A DNA stretch of 64,000 bases. Origin: an uncultured Dysosmobacter sp. GTDB taxonomy: Bacteria; Bacillota; Clostridia; Oscillospirales; Oscillospiraceae. The stretch spans positions 84,074 to 148,073 of the forward strand of contig CAKTOO010000003.1 in NCBI GenBank assembly GCA_934590165.1, read 5' to 3'. Below, piece after piece: positions 40,561-48,325 of this stretch. The first letter of the stretch is position 1; the number at the start of each line of letters is the position of its first letter. The notes beneath the pieces are model-generated. The model was not told the DNA's origin, made no database searches, and saw only the letters and a list, made by a program, of their open reading frames with translations. The position numbers and the translations under genes were made by a program.

Positions 40561-41421
40561 TTCGTCTGCCCAGTGGCCGGAAAAGAGGGCGGGGTCCATA
40601 CCCCGGACCTGCACCACCTCCAGCAGGGGACTGGCCGCCAGGTCAGCCACCGTCACCAGCCGTCCGCCGTCACTGTCCAGGTCAAAGCCCTGGCGGACCC
40701 AGGCGTACCAGGGCAGGTACGCGCATTGGACGGAGAAAAGGGGCGGCTCCGGCGATTTTTCGCCCCAAAGTCCGCTGGAAAACCCATAGGGCACCTCCTG
40801 AAGTTCCTGAAGCGCGGCGGCCGCCGCCGCCTCCCGCTGCGCCGGGGTGGCGTCCCGGACCCGCAGTACCAGCAGGGTGGGATAGGTGCGCCAGCTGTCC
40901 AAGGGGGCCGTGCCGCTGGCGGTACCGGGCATGGCGGCCTCCAGAACAGTCCCGCTGTCAGTGACCAGGGCGGCGTGGCCGTGGCGCCATCCCAGGGTGT
41001 GGGTGGAGAAGGTGATGAGCAGGTCTCCGGGCTCCAACGGCGCCAGCATGACGGGGGAATCGGCTCGATCCTCACAGGTGACGCCCAGGGGCAGCAGAGC
41101 CCGGCACTCTGCTTCTGGCGCGGTGTGGAGCGCCGCCTGGCAGGCAAGAATGTCCGATGTCCGCCCCTCCGCCAGCAACTGCCGGGCAGCCAGCGGGGAA
41201 AGCCCGGTCTCCGTCGTGGCGATATTTTCCGCCGCGCCGGTCAATTCACCGCCATCCAACATTGCCGCCAGGTCAGCCGGCGGCTCCGGGCAGACGTAAA
41301 GGGGCCGCCGGTGGGCCCATACGGTCTGAAGCAGCCAGAGCAGCAGAAGCAAAACACAGGAAAAGCACGCAAAACGCCGCAGCCGTGCCAGAAAGATCCA
41401 CTCCCTTCCAAAAAGATACAA
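40558..41421 (-). CDS. Membrane-anchored YiiX/NlpC-P60-like permuted hydrolase
   Basis: About 287 residues with an N-terminal membrane helix (about 18-36) and a permuted papain-like fold: His in RHGHAALVTDSG (H149) precedes Cys in VQCAYLPWYAW (C233). Such YiiX-type proteins cleave amide bonds in cell-wall peptides or lipids; the substrate is unknown. The start is uncertain: TTG 41421 has no ribosome site, while a GGAAGGGAG tract lies just inside, followed only by ATC and CTG codons in frame. Confidence 0.65.
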   Translation of the reverse strand: MYLFGREWIFLARLRRFACFSCVLLLLLWLLQTVWAHRRPLYVCPEPPADLAAMLDGGELTGAAENIATTETGLSPLAARQLLAEGRTSDILACQAALHTAPEAECRALLPLGVTCEDRADSPVMLAPLEPGDLLITFSTHTLGWRHGHAALVTDSGTVLEAAMPGTASGTAPLDSWRTYPTLLVLRVRDATPAQREAAAAAALQELQEVPYGFSSGLWGEKSPEPPLFSVQCAYLPWYAWVRQGFDLDSDGGRLVTVADLAASPLLEVVQVRGMDPALFSGHWADE

Positions 41422-41452
41422 ATAGTGTATCCGTCAAGGAGAGAGTTCAGTC

Positions 41453-41481
41453 TTGACACGGTGGACGATTCCTGGTAATAT
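41453..41481 (+). promoter_or_regulatory. Sigma-A promoter of the T-box-cysE-cysS operon
   Basis: TTGACA (41453-41458), 17-base spacer, TAATAT (41476-41481). Confidence 0.8.
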
Positions 41482-41487
41482 ACTGTG

Positions 41488-41740
41488 GTAATCCAAAGTG
41501 CGTGAGGAACGGAAAGAGTAACAGCTCATCCAAAGGGCAGAGAGGGCGCGCCACCGGCTGCAAGCGTGCCCACGGCGGAAGCTGCGAAGTGCATCCGGGA
41601 GCGCGGGGCGTAATGGCCCCCGGTGAGGCCGCCGTTATCGGGCTGTCCGGCTGTTGGGCCGGCATGAGCGAATGCAAGAGTGGAACCGCGTGACTGTACG
41701 CCTCTTGTGCCCTGATGGGCGCAGGAGGCGTTTTTGTTTT
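41488..41740 (+). promoter_or_regulatory. Cysteine T-box riboswitch upstream of cysE-cysS
   Basis: The conserved T-box sequence AAGAGTGGAACCGCG is at 41676-41690. It is followed by a terminator (stem CGCCTCTTGTGCCC.../GGGCGCAGGAGGCG, 41698-41732) with a T5GT4 tail. A TGC triplet in GAAGTGCATCC near 41588 is a good candidate for the Cys specifier. Uncharged tRNA-Cys would favour the antiterminator and read-through into cysE and cysS, which fits their roles. Stem I boundaries are approximate. Confidence 0.88.
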
Positions 41741-41759
41741 GCCAATGGAGGACCTTGTT

Positions 41760-41810
41760 ATGAAGACCCATATGACGCTTTTTTCTGACCCTTGCCGATG
41801 TCGCCTGTGA
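41760..41810 (+). CDS. Cys-containing leader peptide ORF upstream of cysE
   Basis: A 16-codon ORF, MKTHMTLFSDPCRCRL then TGA, between the T-box terminator and cysE. GGAGG ends eight bases before its ATG, which is optimal spacing. Its codons 6-9 contain GCTTTTTT (41777-41784), able to pair over eight bases (two G-U) with AAAAGGAGC of cysE (41852-41860). The two Cys codons follow 3 codons later, so a ribosome waiting there would cover the anti-SD. The arrangement parallels that at cysK. Function inferred. Confidence 0.6.
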   Translation: MKTHMTLFSDPCRCRL

Positions 41811-41869
41811 CGGGCGGCCGTCCCGCTCCGGCAAAATTCTGATTTTGTAATAAAAGGAGCAAACACGAT

Positions 41870-42538
41870 ATGACAAAGCGCATCACCCGACTGGGCGGCC
41901 TGCTGGCCGCGTACCAGCGCCGCGACCCCGCGGCCCGCAGCAAGCTGGAGATCTTTTTGCTGTACCCCGGCGTTCACGCCATTCTCTACCACCGCCTGGC
42001 CCACTGGATGTACCGCCACCACTGGTTCTTCCTGGCCCGGTGCGTCTCCCAGTGGAACCGCTTTTGGACCGGCATCGAGATCCATCCCGGCGCCACCATC
42101 GGCCACCGGCTGGTCATCGACCACGGTATGGGCATCGTTATCGGCGAGACCGCCGAAATCGGCGACGACTGCCTGTTGTACCAGGGGGTGACTCTGGGCG
42201 GAACGGGCAAGGATAAGGGCAAGCGCCATCCCACCCTGGGCAACAACGTGCTGGTGGGCTCCGGCGCCAAGGTGTTGGGCCCCTTCACCGTGGGCGACAA
42301 CGCCCGCATCGCTGCCGGCGCTGTGGTCCTCAGCGAGGTCCCGGCCAATGCCACCGCCGTGGGTGTGCCGGCCCACATCGTCCGCATGGCCGGAAAGCCC
42401 GTGTACTACGCCGACGATGTGGATCAGATCCACCTGGAGGACCCGGTGCACCAGGAACTCAGCAACCTGGCGGAACGCATCAGGGAACTGGAACGACAGC
42501 TGAACGAACAAAAGCACACGAAAGAGAGGACTGCCTGA
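41870..42538 (+). CDS. cysE: Serine O-acetyltransferase
   Basis: A 222-residue left-handed beta-helix acetyltransferase making O-acetylserine from serine and acetyl-CoA, the first step of cysteine synthesis. The family sequence GIEIHPGATIGHRLVIDHGM includes the catalytic His residues; hexapeptide repeats follow to about residue 170, and the C-terminal tail is charged and helical. It is one base upstream of cysS and shares the T-box. Its product feeds cysK at 25739. Confidence 0.95.
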   Translation: MTKRITRLGGLLAAYQRRDPAARSKLEIFLLYPGVHAILYHRLAHWMYRHHWFFLARCVSQWNRFWTGIEIHPGATIGHRLVIDHGMGIVIGETAEIGDDCLLYQGVTLGGTGKDKGKRHPTLGNNVLVGSGAKVLGPFTVGDNARIAAGAVVLSEVPANATAVGVPAHIVRMAGKPVYYADDVDQIHLEDPVHQELSNLAERIRELERQLNEQKHTKERTA

Positions 42539-42539
42539 T

Positions 42540-43988
42540 ATGTATTTGTATAACTCCGCAACCCACAAAAAAGAGGAATTCAAGACCCACACTCCCGGTC
42601 ATGTGGAGATGTACACCTGCGGCCCCACGGTGTACCACTTCGCCCACATCGGCAACCTGCGCTCCTATATCATGGAGGATGTGCTGGAAAAATACCTGCG
42701 CTACGCCGGCTATGACGTGAACCGTGTCATGAATATCACCGATGTGGGCCACCTGACCTCTGACGCCGATGAGGGCGAGGATAAGATGGTGAAGGGCGCC
42801 AAGCGGGAGCACAAGACCGTCATGGAGATCGCCCAGTTCTACACGGACGCATTTTTTGAGGACTGCCGGAAGCTGAATATCAAGCGGCCCGACGTGGTCC
42901 AGCCTGCCACCGGCCTCATCGACGATTTCATCAAGATCGTGAAAAAGCTGGAGGATACCGGCTATGCCTACTTTGCCGGCGGCAACGTGTATTTCGATAC
43001 CTCCAAGTTAGGCCGCTACTACGTCTTCAACGACCACGACGAGGAGGACCTGGCCGTAGGCGTCCGGGAAGGCGTGGAGGAGGACCCCAACAAGCGCAAT
43101 AAAAACGACTTTGTCCTGTGGTTCACCAAGTCCAAGTTTGAGGACCAGGCCCTGAAGTGGGATTCCCCCTGGGGCGTGGGCTACCCCGGCTGGCATATTG
43201 AGTGCTCCGGCATCTCCCTGCGGTATAACGGCGAATATCTGGACCTCCACTGCGGCGGCGTGGACAACGCCTTCCCCCACCACACCAACGAGATCGCCCA
43301 GTCCGAGAGCTATCTGGGCCATCCCTGGTGCCAGCAGTGGTTCCATGTCCACCACCTGAACACCGCCACCGGCAAGATGTCCAAGTCCAAGGGCGAGTTT
43401 TTGACGGTGTCCTTGCTGGAGGAAAAGGGCTACGATCCCCTGGCTTACCGCTTCTTCTGTCTCCAGAGCCACTACCGCAAGGCGCTGGTGTTCTCCTGGG
43501 AGAATCTGGACAACGCACAGGGCGCCTACACCAAGCTGCTGAAAAAGATCGCCGCCCTGTCTCCGGCGGATGGCCCGGTGGACGAGGCCGTGTTCCGGGA
43601 ATACAAGGACAAATTCACCCAGCGGCTGGGCAATGACCTGAACACCTCCATGGGCGTCACCGCCCTGTACGATGTGCTGAAGGCCAAGACCAACGACGCC
43701 ACGAAGCTGGCCATCCTGGACAGCTTTGACCAGGTGCTGAGCCTGAGCCTGCTTGCCAAGGCGGCGGAGCTCCGGGAGAAGGCGGCGGCCCAGACGGCCT
43801 TCAGCGCCCAGGGCGGCTACACCGTCACCGGCGAGGGCGACCCCGCCATCGACGCTCTGGTCATGCAGCGCTACGAGGCCAAGAAGGCCAAAAACTTCGC
43901 GGAGGCGGACCGCATTCGTGACGAGCTGAAGGCCCAGGGTATCGAGATCGTGGATACCAAGGACGGCGCCAGCTGGAAGCGGGCATAA
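42540..43988 (+). CDS. cysS: Cysteine-tRNA ligase
   Basis: A 482-residue class I tRNA synthetase. HIGH-like motif FAHIGN near residues 36-41, zinc ligands (C in TCGPT and WHIECSG, H in HH), and KMSKSKGE as the KMSKS motif. The C-terminal helical DALR-like and anticodon parts are present. It charges tRNA-Cys and is controlled by the Cys T-box together with cysE. Confidence 0.96.
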   Translation: MYLYNSATHKKEEFKTHTPGHVEMYTCGPTVYHFAHIGNLRSYIMEDVLEKYLRYAGYDVNRVMNITDVGHLTSDADEGEDKMVKGAKREHKTVMEIAQFYTDAFFEDCRKLNIKRPDVVQPATGLIDDFIKIVKKLEDTGYAYFAGGNVYFDTSKLGRYYVFNDHDEEDLAVGVREGVEEDPNKRNKNDFVLWFTKSKFEDQALKWDSPWGVGYPGWHIECSGISLRYNGEYLDLHCGGVDNAFPHHTNEIAQSESYLGHPWCQQWFHVHHLNTATGKMSKSKGEFLTVSLLEEKGYDPLAYRFFCLQSHYRKALVFSWENLDNAQGAYTKLLKKIAALSPADGPVDEAVFREYKDKFTQRLGNDLNTSMGVTALYDVLKAKTNDATKLAILDSFDQVLSLSLLAKAAELREKAAAQTAFSAQGGYTVTGEGDPAIDALVMQRYEAKKAKNFAEADRIRDELKAQGIEIVDTKDGASWKRA

Positions 43989-44001
43989 CAAAAGAGAGGA
44001 A

Positions 44002-44034
44002 AAACGGGATGGCGTAGCCATCCCGTTTTTCCTT
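44002..44034 (+). terminator. Terminator of cysE-cysS
   Basis: Stem AAAAACGGGATGG / CCATCCCGTTTTT with a CGTAG loop region. Confidence 0.9.
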
Positions 44035-44086
44035 GACAGGCGGGAGAAACCGGGGTACTATAAAAGTCGAACCAGACAATATACTG
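44033..44086 (+). promoter_or_regulatory. Promoter and possible operator of the Xre-cupin gene
   Basis: TTGACA (44033-44038), 17-base spacer, TACTAT (44056-44061). A near-palindrome GACAATATACTGTC follows at about 44074-44087 and may be the binding site of the Xre-cupin regulator itself. The TTGACA directly abuts the preceding terminator. Confidence 0.7.
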
Positions 44087-44115
44087 TCATATTTTCGGGA
44101 AAGGACGGGGTGCCC

Positions 44116-44670
44116 ATGGAACTGACCCGGGCAGTGGGCGAGAATATCAAGCGCATCCGCAAGACCAAAAAGCTCAGCATGGAGCGGCTGGCGGCGGAAT
44201 CCGGCGTGTCCCGCAGTATGCTGGGGCAGATCGAGCGGGGAGAGGCCAACCCCTCCGTGGCCATCCTGGGCAAGCTGGCGTCAACGCTGAAGGTACCGGC
44301 GGAGGTGCTGCTGGAAAACGACGATTTCCAGACCCTCCAACTGGTGCGGGAGCTGGACACCCGGCCCAAGCGGCTGGACGGCGGCAAGGCGGTGCTGCGG
44401 CCCTCCTTTCCCTATGATGATACCACCCGGCAGGAGACGTATTTCCTGGACCTGTACATCAGTGCCCACTATGCGCCGGAGCCCTCGGTGCCCGGCTGCG
44501 TGTGCCACGCCACGGTCCTCTCCGGCACCGTCAGCCTGACGGCGGAGGGGGAGGCGTTCCAGCTGCTGGAGCGGGATGCCCTGCGCTTCGCGGCGGACCG
44601 GCCCTATGAATTTACCAACATGACCAATTCCACCGCCCGGCTGCTGCTGAGCTACCGCTATTTGAAGTAA
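44116..44670 (+). CDS. Xre-family regulator with cupin sensor domain
   Basis: A 184-residue regulator: Xre HTH at about 8-62 (RLAAESGVSRSMLGQIERGE) and a C-terminal cupin (about 105-180) of the MerR/PuuR type that probably binds a small ligand. ATG 44116 or GTG 44110 may be the start; AAAGGA lies upstream. It forms an operon with a GNAT gene, which may be its target. Confidence 0.88.
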   Translation: MELTRAVGENIKRIRKTKKLSMERLAAESGVSRSMLGQIERGEANPSVAILGKLASTLKVPAEVLLENDDFQTLQLVRELDTRPKRLDGGKAVLRPSFPYDDTTRQETYFLDLYISAHYAPEPSVPGCVCHATVLSGTVSLTAEGEAFQLLERDALRFAADRPYEFTNMTNSTARLLLSYRYLK

Positions 44671-44683
44671 GGAAGTGTTTCCC

Positions 44684-45166
44684 ATGGAGATCCGAACCGC
44701 CACGATGGCGGACCTGGCCGCTGTCACAGCGGTGGAGGCCGCCTGTTTCCCCGCAGCCGAAGCCGCCACGGAGCGGGATTTCGCCCAGCGTCTCGCGGTG
44801 TACCCCAACCATTTCTGGCTGCTGGAGGATGACGGCACCCTTGTCAGCTTCATCAACGGCATGGTGACCGACGAGCCCACCCTCCGGGACGAGATGTACG
44901 AAAACGCCGCCCTCCACCGGGAGGACGGCGCCTGGCAGATGATCTTCGGCGTCAACACCCTGCCCCGGTACCGCCGGCAGGGCTGCGCCGCCCGGGTGAT
45001 GGAGCGGGTCATCGCCGACGCCCGCGCCCAGGGGCGCAAGGGCTGCGTGCTCACCTGCAAGGATAAGCTCATTCATTATTACGAAACGTTCGGTTTCCAA
45101 AACGAGGGCGTGTCGGCATCCACCCACGGCGGCGTGGTGTGGTATGACATGCGCCTGACGTTTTGA
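44684..45166 (+). CDS. GNAT family N-acetyltransferase
   Basis: A 160-residue GNAT acetyltransferase with the acetyl-CoA binding stretch VNTLPRYRRQGCAARVMERV (the Q/RxxGxG/A signature) and a C-terminal YYETFGFQNEGV. It resembles small amine-acetylating (AANAT-like) members. ATG 44684 has GGAAG eight bases upstream. The acceptor substrate is unknown. Confidence 0.85.
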   Translation: MEIRTATMADLAAVTAVEAACFPAAEAATERDFAQRLAVYPNHFWLLEDDGTLVSFINGMVTDEPTLRDEMYENAALHREDGAWQMIFGVNTLPRYRRQGCAARVMERVIADARAQGRKGCVLTCKDKLIHYYETFGFQNEGVSASTHGGVVWYDMRLTF

Positions 45167-45184
45167 GGGAAAGGAAGGACCGCG

Positions 45185-45328
45185 ATGAGCAGTCATCAGC
45201 AGAAAAAAGACAGCCTGGTCGGAGGATTTGCCATCCTGGCGGCGGTGGGCTGCCTTTGCTGGAAGGGCTTGAAGCGGGTGGATGCCCGCTTGAAGGAACA
45301 GGCGGAATCCAAACGGAAAAAAGGATAA
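45185..45328 (+). CDS. Small single-TM protein
   Basis: A 47-residue protein: polar start MSSHQQKKDS, one membrane helix (about 11-27, LVGGFAILAAVGCLCW), and a strongly charged C terminus rich in Lys/Arg. GGAAAGGAAGGA lies just upstream. It ends at a terminator. Function unknown. Confidence 0.65.
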   Translation: MSSHQQKKDSLVGGFAILAAVGCLCWKGLKRVDARLKEQAESKRKKG

Positions 45329-45365
45329 AGAAGTCCCCGGCCAACCGGCCGGGGACTTCTTCATT
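45328..45365. terminator. Bidirectional terminator
   Basis: Stem GAAGTCCCCGGCC / GGCCGGGGACTTC with loop AACC, between the small membrane protein gene and bioY. Confidence 0.88.
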
Positions 45366-45927
45366 TCAGAAATTTTTTCACCCGGCGGCTCACCGCCACC
45401 GCCAGGGCCAGCTTGGCAAGGTCGGGAATAATGTAGGGGAACACGCACCAGCCCAAGGCGGTCGCAAGGCCGATGGGCCCCACGTTTCTGGCGTAGACCA
45501 CCAGGAACCAGGCGGTGCCGAAGGCATAGCACACCGCGAGGCCCAGCACGCAGGCAGCGATGACCACCGGCATGGAATCGCCGCATTTGGCCGTCACCAG
45601 CCAGTACAGCAGCGCGGCGGCCACGAAGCCGATGATATAGCCGCCGGTGGTGTCCAACAGGACCCCGATGCCGCCCCGAAAGCCGGAGAACGCCGGAATG
45701 CCCACTGCGCCCAGCAGCAGATAGACCAGCATGGCGTACAGTCCCCGCCGGCCGCCCAGGGCTGTCAGGGCCATGAACATGGCAAAGGTCTGCATAGTGA
45801 ACTGCACCAGGGGTTTGGGCAGGGGAATGGTGATCCAGGCGCATACCGCCATCAGTACGGCGAACAGCGCGACATAAGCAAGGTCCAGCGTCCGGAACCG
45901 GGGCGCGGCGGTTTGCGAAGTTGTCAT
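45361..45927 (-). CDS. bioY: Biotin transporter BioY
   Basis: A 188-residue ECF-type S component for biotin with about six membrane helices. BioY signatures are visible: VQFTMQTFAMFMALTALGGR and GIPAFSGFRGGIGVLLDTTG followed by GYIIGF. It normally docks on EcfAAT, which is not in this window. Upstream lies a BirA operator, so it is probably repressed when biotin is sufficient. Confidence 0.93.
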   Translation of the reverse strand: MTTSQTAAPRFRTLDLAYVALFAVLMAVCAWITIPLPKPLVQFTMQTFAMFMALTALGGRRGLYAMLVYLLLGAVGIPAFSGFRGGIGVLLDTTGGYIIGFVAAALLYWLVTAKCGDSMPVVIAACVLGLAVCYAFGTAWFLVVYARNVGPIGLATALGWCVFPYIIPDLAKLALAVAVSRRVKKFLK

Positions 45928-45978
45928 GTAAGAGTCCTCCTTTGATTTCTGTTATAAGCATATACGGAATGGCCACGA

Positions 45979-46010
45979 TTGTCAACCGCTAAAATAAATA
46001 TGGTTAACAA
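45979..46010. promoter_or_regulatory. BirA operator of bioY
   Basis: TTGTCAACC-N14-GGTTAACAA matches the Firmicutes biotin operator (TTGTTAACC-N14/15-GGTTAACAA) with one mismatch. On the minus strand one arm contains TTGACA, the -35 box; 17 bases later TATGCT is the -10. BirA binding would block the promoter. Confidence 0.88.
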
Positions 46011-46054
46011 TTGCAAAAAAAGAAAACCGGAAGGCATTGCCTCCCGGTAATTTT

Positions 46055-46627
46055 TCAAATTTCTGTATGGGTGCATAGCTCCCGGACCTTGGCTTGGATG
46101 GACTTCAGGTCCACAAAAGTCTCCGGCCGCTTGGATACATCCCGCAGCAGGGCGGAGGGATGGTAGATGGCGGTCATTTGGACGCCGCTGCGTTCAAACC
46201 ACTGGCCGTGCTCGGCGGTGATGCGGAAATCCTCCTTGATGATGACCTTGGCGGCGATGCGGCCCAGGCAGATGATGACTTTGGGGCGCAGCAGCGCCGT
46301 CTGCCGCCGGAGCCAGCCGATGCAGGCGTCCTGCTCCACGTTCAGCGGGTCCCGGTTGTTGGGGGGACGGCATTTGACGATGTTGGCGATGTAGACCTTG
46401 GTGCGGTCCAGGCCGATGATCTCCAGCATATCGTCCAAGAGCTGGCCGGCCCGGCCCACAAAGGGCACACCCTGCTCATCCTCGTGCTGGCCGGGGCCTT
46501 CGCCCACCAGCAGGACCTCCGCGTTCCGGTTTCCCACACCGAACACCACATGGGTCCGGGTGTCCGCCAAGGCGCAGGCACGGCACTGCATACACGCGCT
46601 CTCCAGAACCTCCCAGTTGTCCGCCAT
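46055..46627 (-). CDS. Uracil-DNA glycosylase (family 4, Fe-S)
   Basis: A 190-residue family 4 uracil-DNA glycosylase. The 4Fe-4S ligands are C15, C18, C86 and C102; motif A is GEGPGQHEDEQG (42-53) and motif B HPSALL. It removes uracil from DNA. ATG 46627 follows AAGGAGGTGGGCCT; longer in-frame starts lack a ribosome site. Confidence 0.93.
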   Translation of the reverse strand: MADNWEVLESACMQCRACALADTRTHVVFGVGNRNAEVLLVGEGPGQHEDEQGVPFVGRAGQLLDDMLEIIGLDRTKVYIANIVKCRPPNNRDPLNVEQDACIGWLRRQTALLRPKVIICLGRIAAKVIIKEDFRITAEHGQWFERSGVQMTAIYHPSALLRDVSKRPETFVDLKSIQAKVRELCTHTEI

Positions 46628-46652
46628 AGGCCCACCTCCTTCCATGAAAACC

Positions 46653-46681
46653 AGTATACCACGAAACCCCTTCCGGCGCAA
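46653..46681 (-). promoter_or_regulatory. Promoter of the uracil-DNA glycosylase gene
   Basis: Minus strand TTGCGC (46681-46676), 17-base spacer, TATACT (46658-46653). Confidence 0.65.
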
Positions 46682-46726
46682 TGCGGGATGAACTCGGAAA
46701 AACCGGAAATACTGGTGGAGGAGGGG

Positions 46727-47236
46727 ATGGGAATGACACTCTGGCGCTTTTGGCTGTACAGCTTTTTGGGATATCTTCTGGAAAAGGCCTTCGCGGCGGC
46801 CACTGCTTCGCCCCATCAGACCCGCAAGTGCTTTTTGCTGCTGCCGCTGTGCCCGGTGTACGGGCTGGCGGTGCTGGCGGTGCTGGCGCTGCCGCTCACG
46901 CTACGGGACGGCTTTTGGCAGCTGGCTTTTTGGGGCGGCGCCGCCGCCACCGCAGTGGAGTACGCCGTCCACTGGCTGTATGAGCGGGGCCTGGGAGTGC
47001 GGTTCTGGGATTACAGCGCTCTGCCCGGCAATATCCGGGGCCGGGTATGCCTGCCGTTTTCCATCATCTGGGGATTGCTGCTGGCGGCGGGCCTCCCTTG
47101 GGCGGAGGGAAGCCTGGTGCCGCTGCTGGAGCGGATACCACCCCTGGTTACCTACGCACTGCTGCTGGTGTTCACGGCTGACGCCGTGTGTTCCGTCCGG
47201 TTTTTGCAGGTGACCCGGGATGTGGATGCCCTTTGA
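46727..47236 (+). CDS. Putative ABC-transporter-permease-like membrane protein (CmpB family)
   Basis: A 169-residue membrane protein with about five helices. The start FWLYSFLGYLLEKAFA and later YERGLGVRFWDYSALPGNIRGR, then VCLPFSIIWG, are hallmarks of the PF06541 family, named CmpB/putative ABC transporter permease; no ABC ATPase is next to it and the function is unknown. ATG 46727 or 46733 follow GGAGGAGGGG. Confidence 0.8.
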   Translation: MGMTLWRFWLYSFLGYLLEKAFAAATASPHQTRKCFLLLPLCPVYGLAVLAVLALPLTLRDGFWQLAFWGGAAATAVEYAVHWLYERGLGVRFWDYSALPGNIRGRVCLPFSIIWGLLLAAGLPWAEGSLVPLLERIPPLVTYALLLVFTADAVCSVRFLQVTRDVDAL

Positions 47237-47239
47237 GCT

Positions 47240-48184
47240 TTAGACGGCGGCCGGGGCGGTGAGCAGTGGTTCCAGCCACTTGTAGACATCCTCATATACC
47301 GTCTCGCAGCAGTCTTCGTTCAGGATCTCATGCCGCAGGCCGGGGTAGAGCTTCATGGACACGTTCCGCATCCCTGCTTTTTGAAAGCCGCGGCAGGCCC
47401 GCCGGACGCCCTGGCCAAACTCGCCCACCGGGTCCATGGAGCCGGAGAGGAAGAAGATCGGCGTGTTGGCGTTCATTTTTCGAATGTTCCCGGGGCGGGT
47501 GATAAAGGCGATGCCGGAGAGCATTTCCCGGAACAGTCCCGTGGAGGGGTTTTCCCCGCACAGGGGGTCCAACAGGTAGGCATCCACATTGGCCTGACTG
47601 GCGCTGATCCAGTCAAAGGCGGTGCGGTTGGGGGCAAAGGCCCGGTTGTAGGTGCCAAAGGACAGCTTTGTTACAGTGTCGCTGGGATGGGTCTCACCGA
47701 CCCTGTGGATCTCCCGGCGTACAAACAGCTGCCCGGCGGCCACAACAGCGGAGGACATATGGCCGGTGCCCATGATAACGGCGCCGTCCACGGTGCCGGG
47801 GTAGCGGATGAGATAGGTGCGGGCCAGAAAAGAGCCCATGGAATGGCCCAGCAGGAAATAAGGCACGCCGGGGAAGCGCTTCCCCGCCAGACACCGGCGG
47901 GTATACAGGTCCTCCACCACCCAGTTCCAACTGCCCTTGGGGCCAAAGTACAGCCGGGGTGCGCCCTCCGCCACGGAGGCGCCGTGGCCCAGGTGGTCAT
48001 GGCCCACCACGGCGAAGCCCCGCTCCGTCAGATAGGCGGCGAAGGGCTCGTATCGAAGAATGTACTCCGCCACGCCGTGGGAGATCTGCAAGACCGCCCG
48101 CACCGGACCCTCCGGCAGCCATTCCACCGCGTGGATGGGGGTCCTGCCGTCGGCGGAGAGAAAGGTGAATTCACTGCGCACCAT
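47240..48184 (-). CDS. Alpha/beta hydrolase (monoacylglycerol lipase-like)
   Basis: A 314-residue serine hydrolase. Nucleophile elbow GHSMGS with S115, oxyanion region QISHGVAEY, acid in SGSMDPVG and histidine in GLRHEILNE. It resembles lysophospholipase/monoglyceride lipases (Hydrolase_4). No signal peptide. It is divergent from glpK; a glycerol-releasing lipase next to glycerol kinase would make metabolic sense but this is inference. Confidence 0.88.
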   Translation of the reverse strand: MVRSEFTFLSADGRTPIHAVEWLPEGPVRAVLQISHGVAEYILRYEPFAAYLTERGFAVVGHDHLGHGASVAEGAPRLYFGPKGSWNWVVEDLYTRRCLAGKRFPGVPYFLLGHSMGSFLARTYLIRYPGTVDGAVIMGTGHMSSAVVAAGQLFVRREIHRVGETHPSDTVTKLSFGTYNRAFAPNRTAFDWISASQANVDAYLLDPLCGENPSTGLFREMLSGIAFITRPGNIRKMNANTPIFFLSGSMDPVGEFGQGVRRACRGFQKAGMRNVSMKLYPGLRHEILNEDCCETVYEDVYKWLEPLLTAPAAV

Positions 48185-48325
48185 AGAAAACCGTGCCTCC
48201 GTGTGATATAATAAAAAACATGAGGCTGGGTTATCCCCGCCTTACAATGAGCACATCATATCACACCCGGCAGCAAAATACCAGAAAAAAGCGCGCCGGA
48301 GGAATACAAGAAAGGGACGTGTCCT

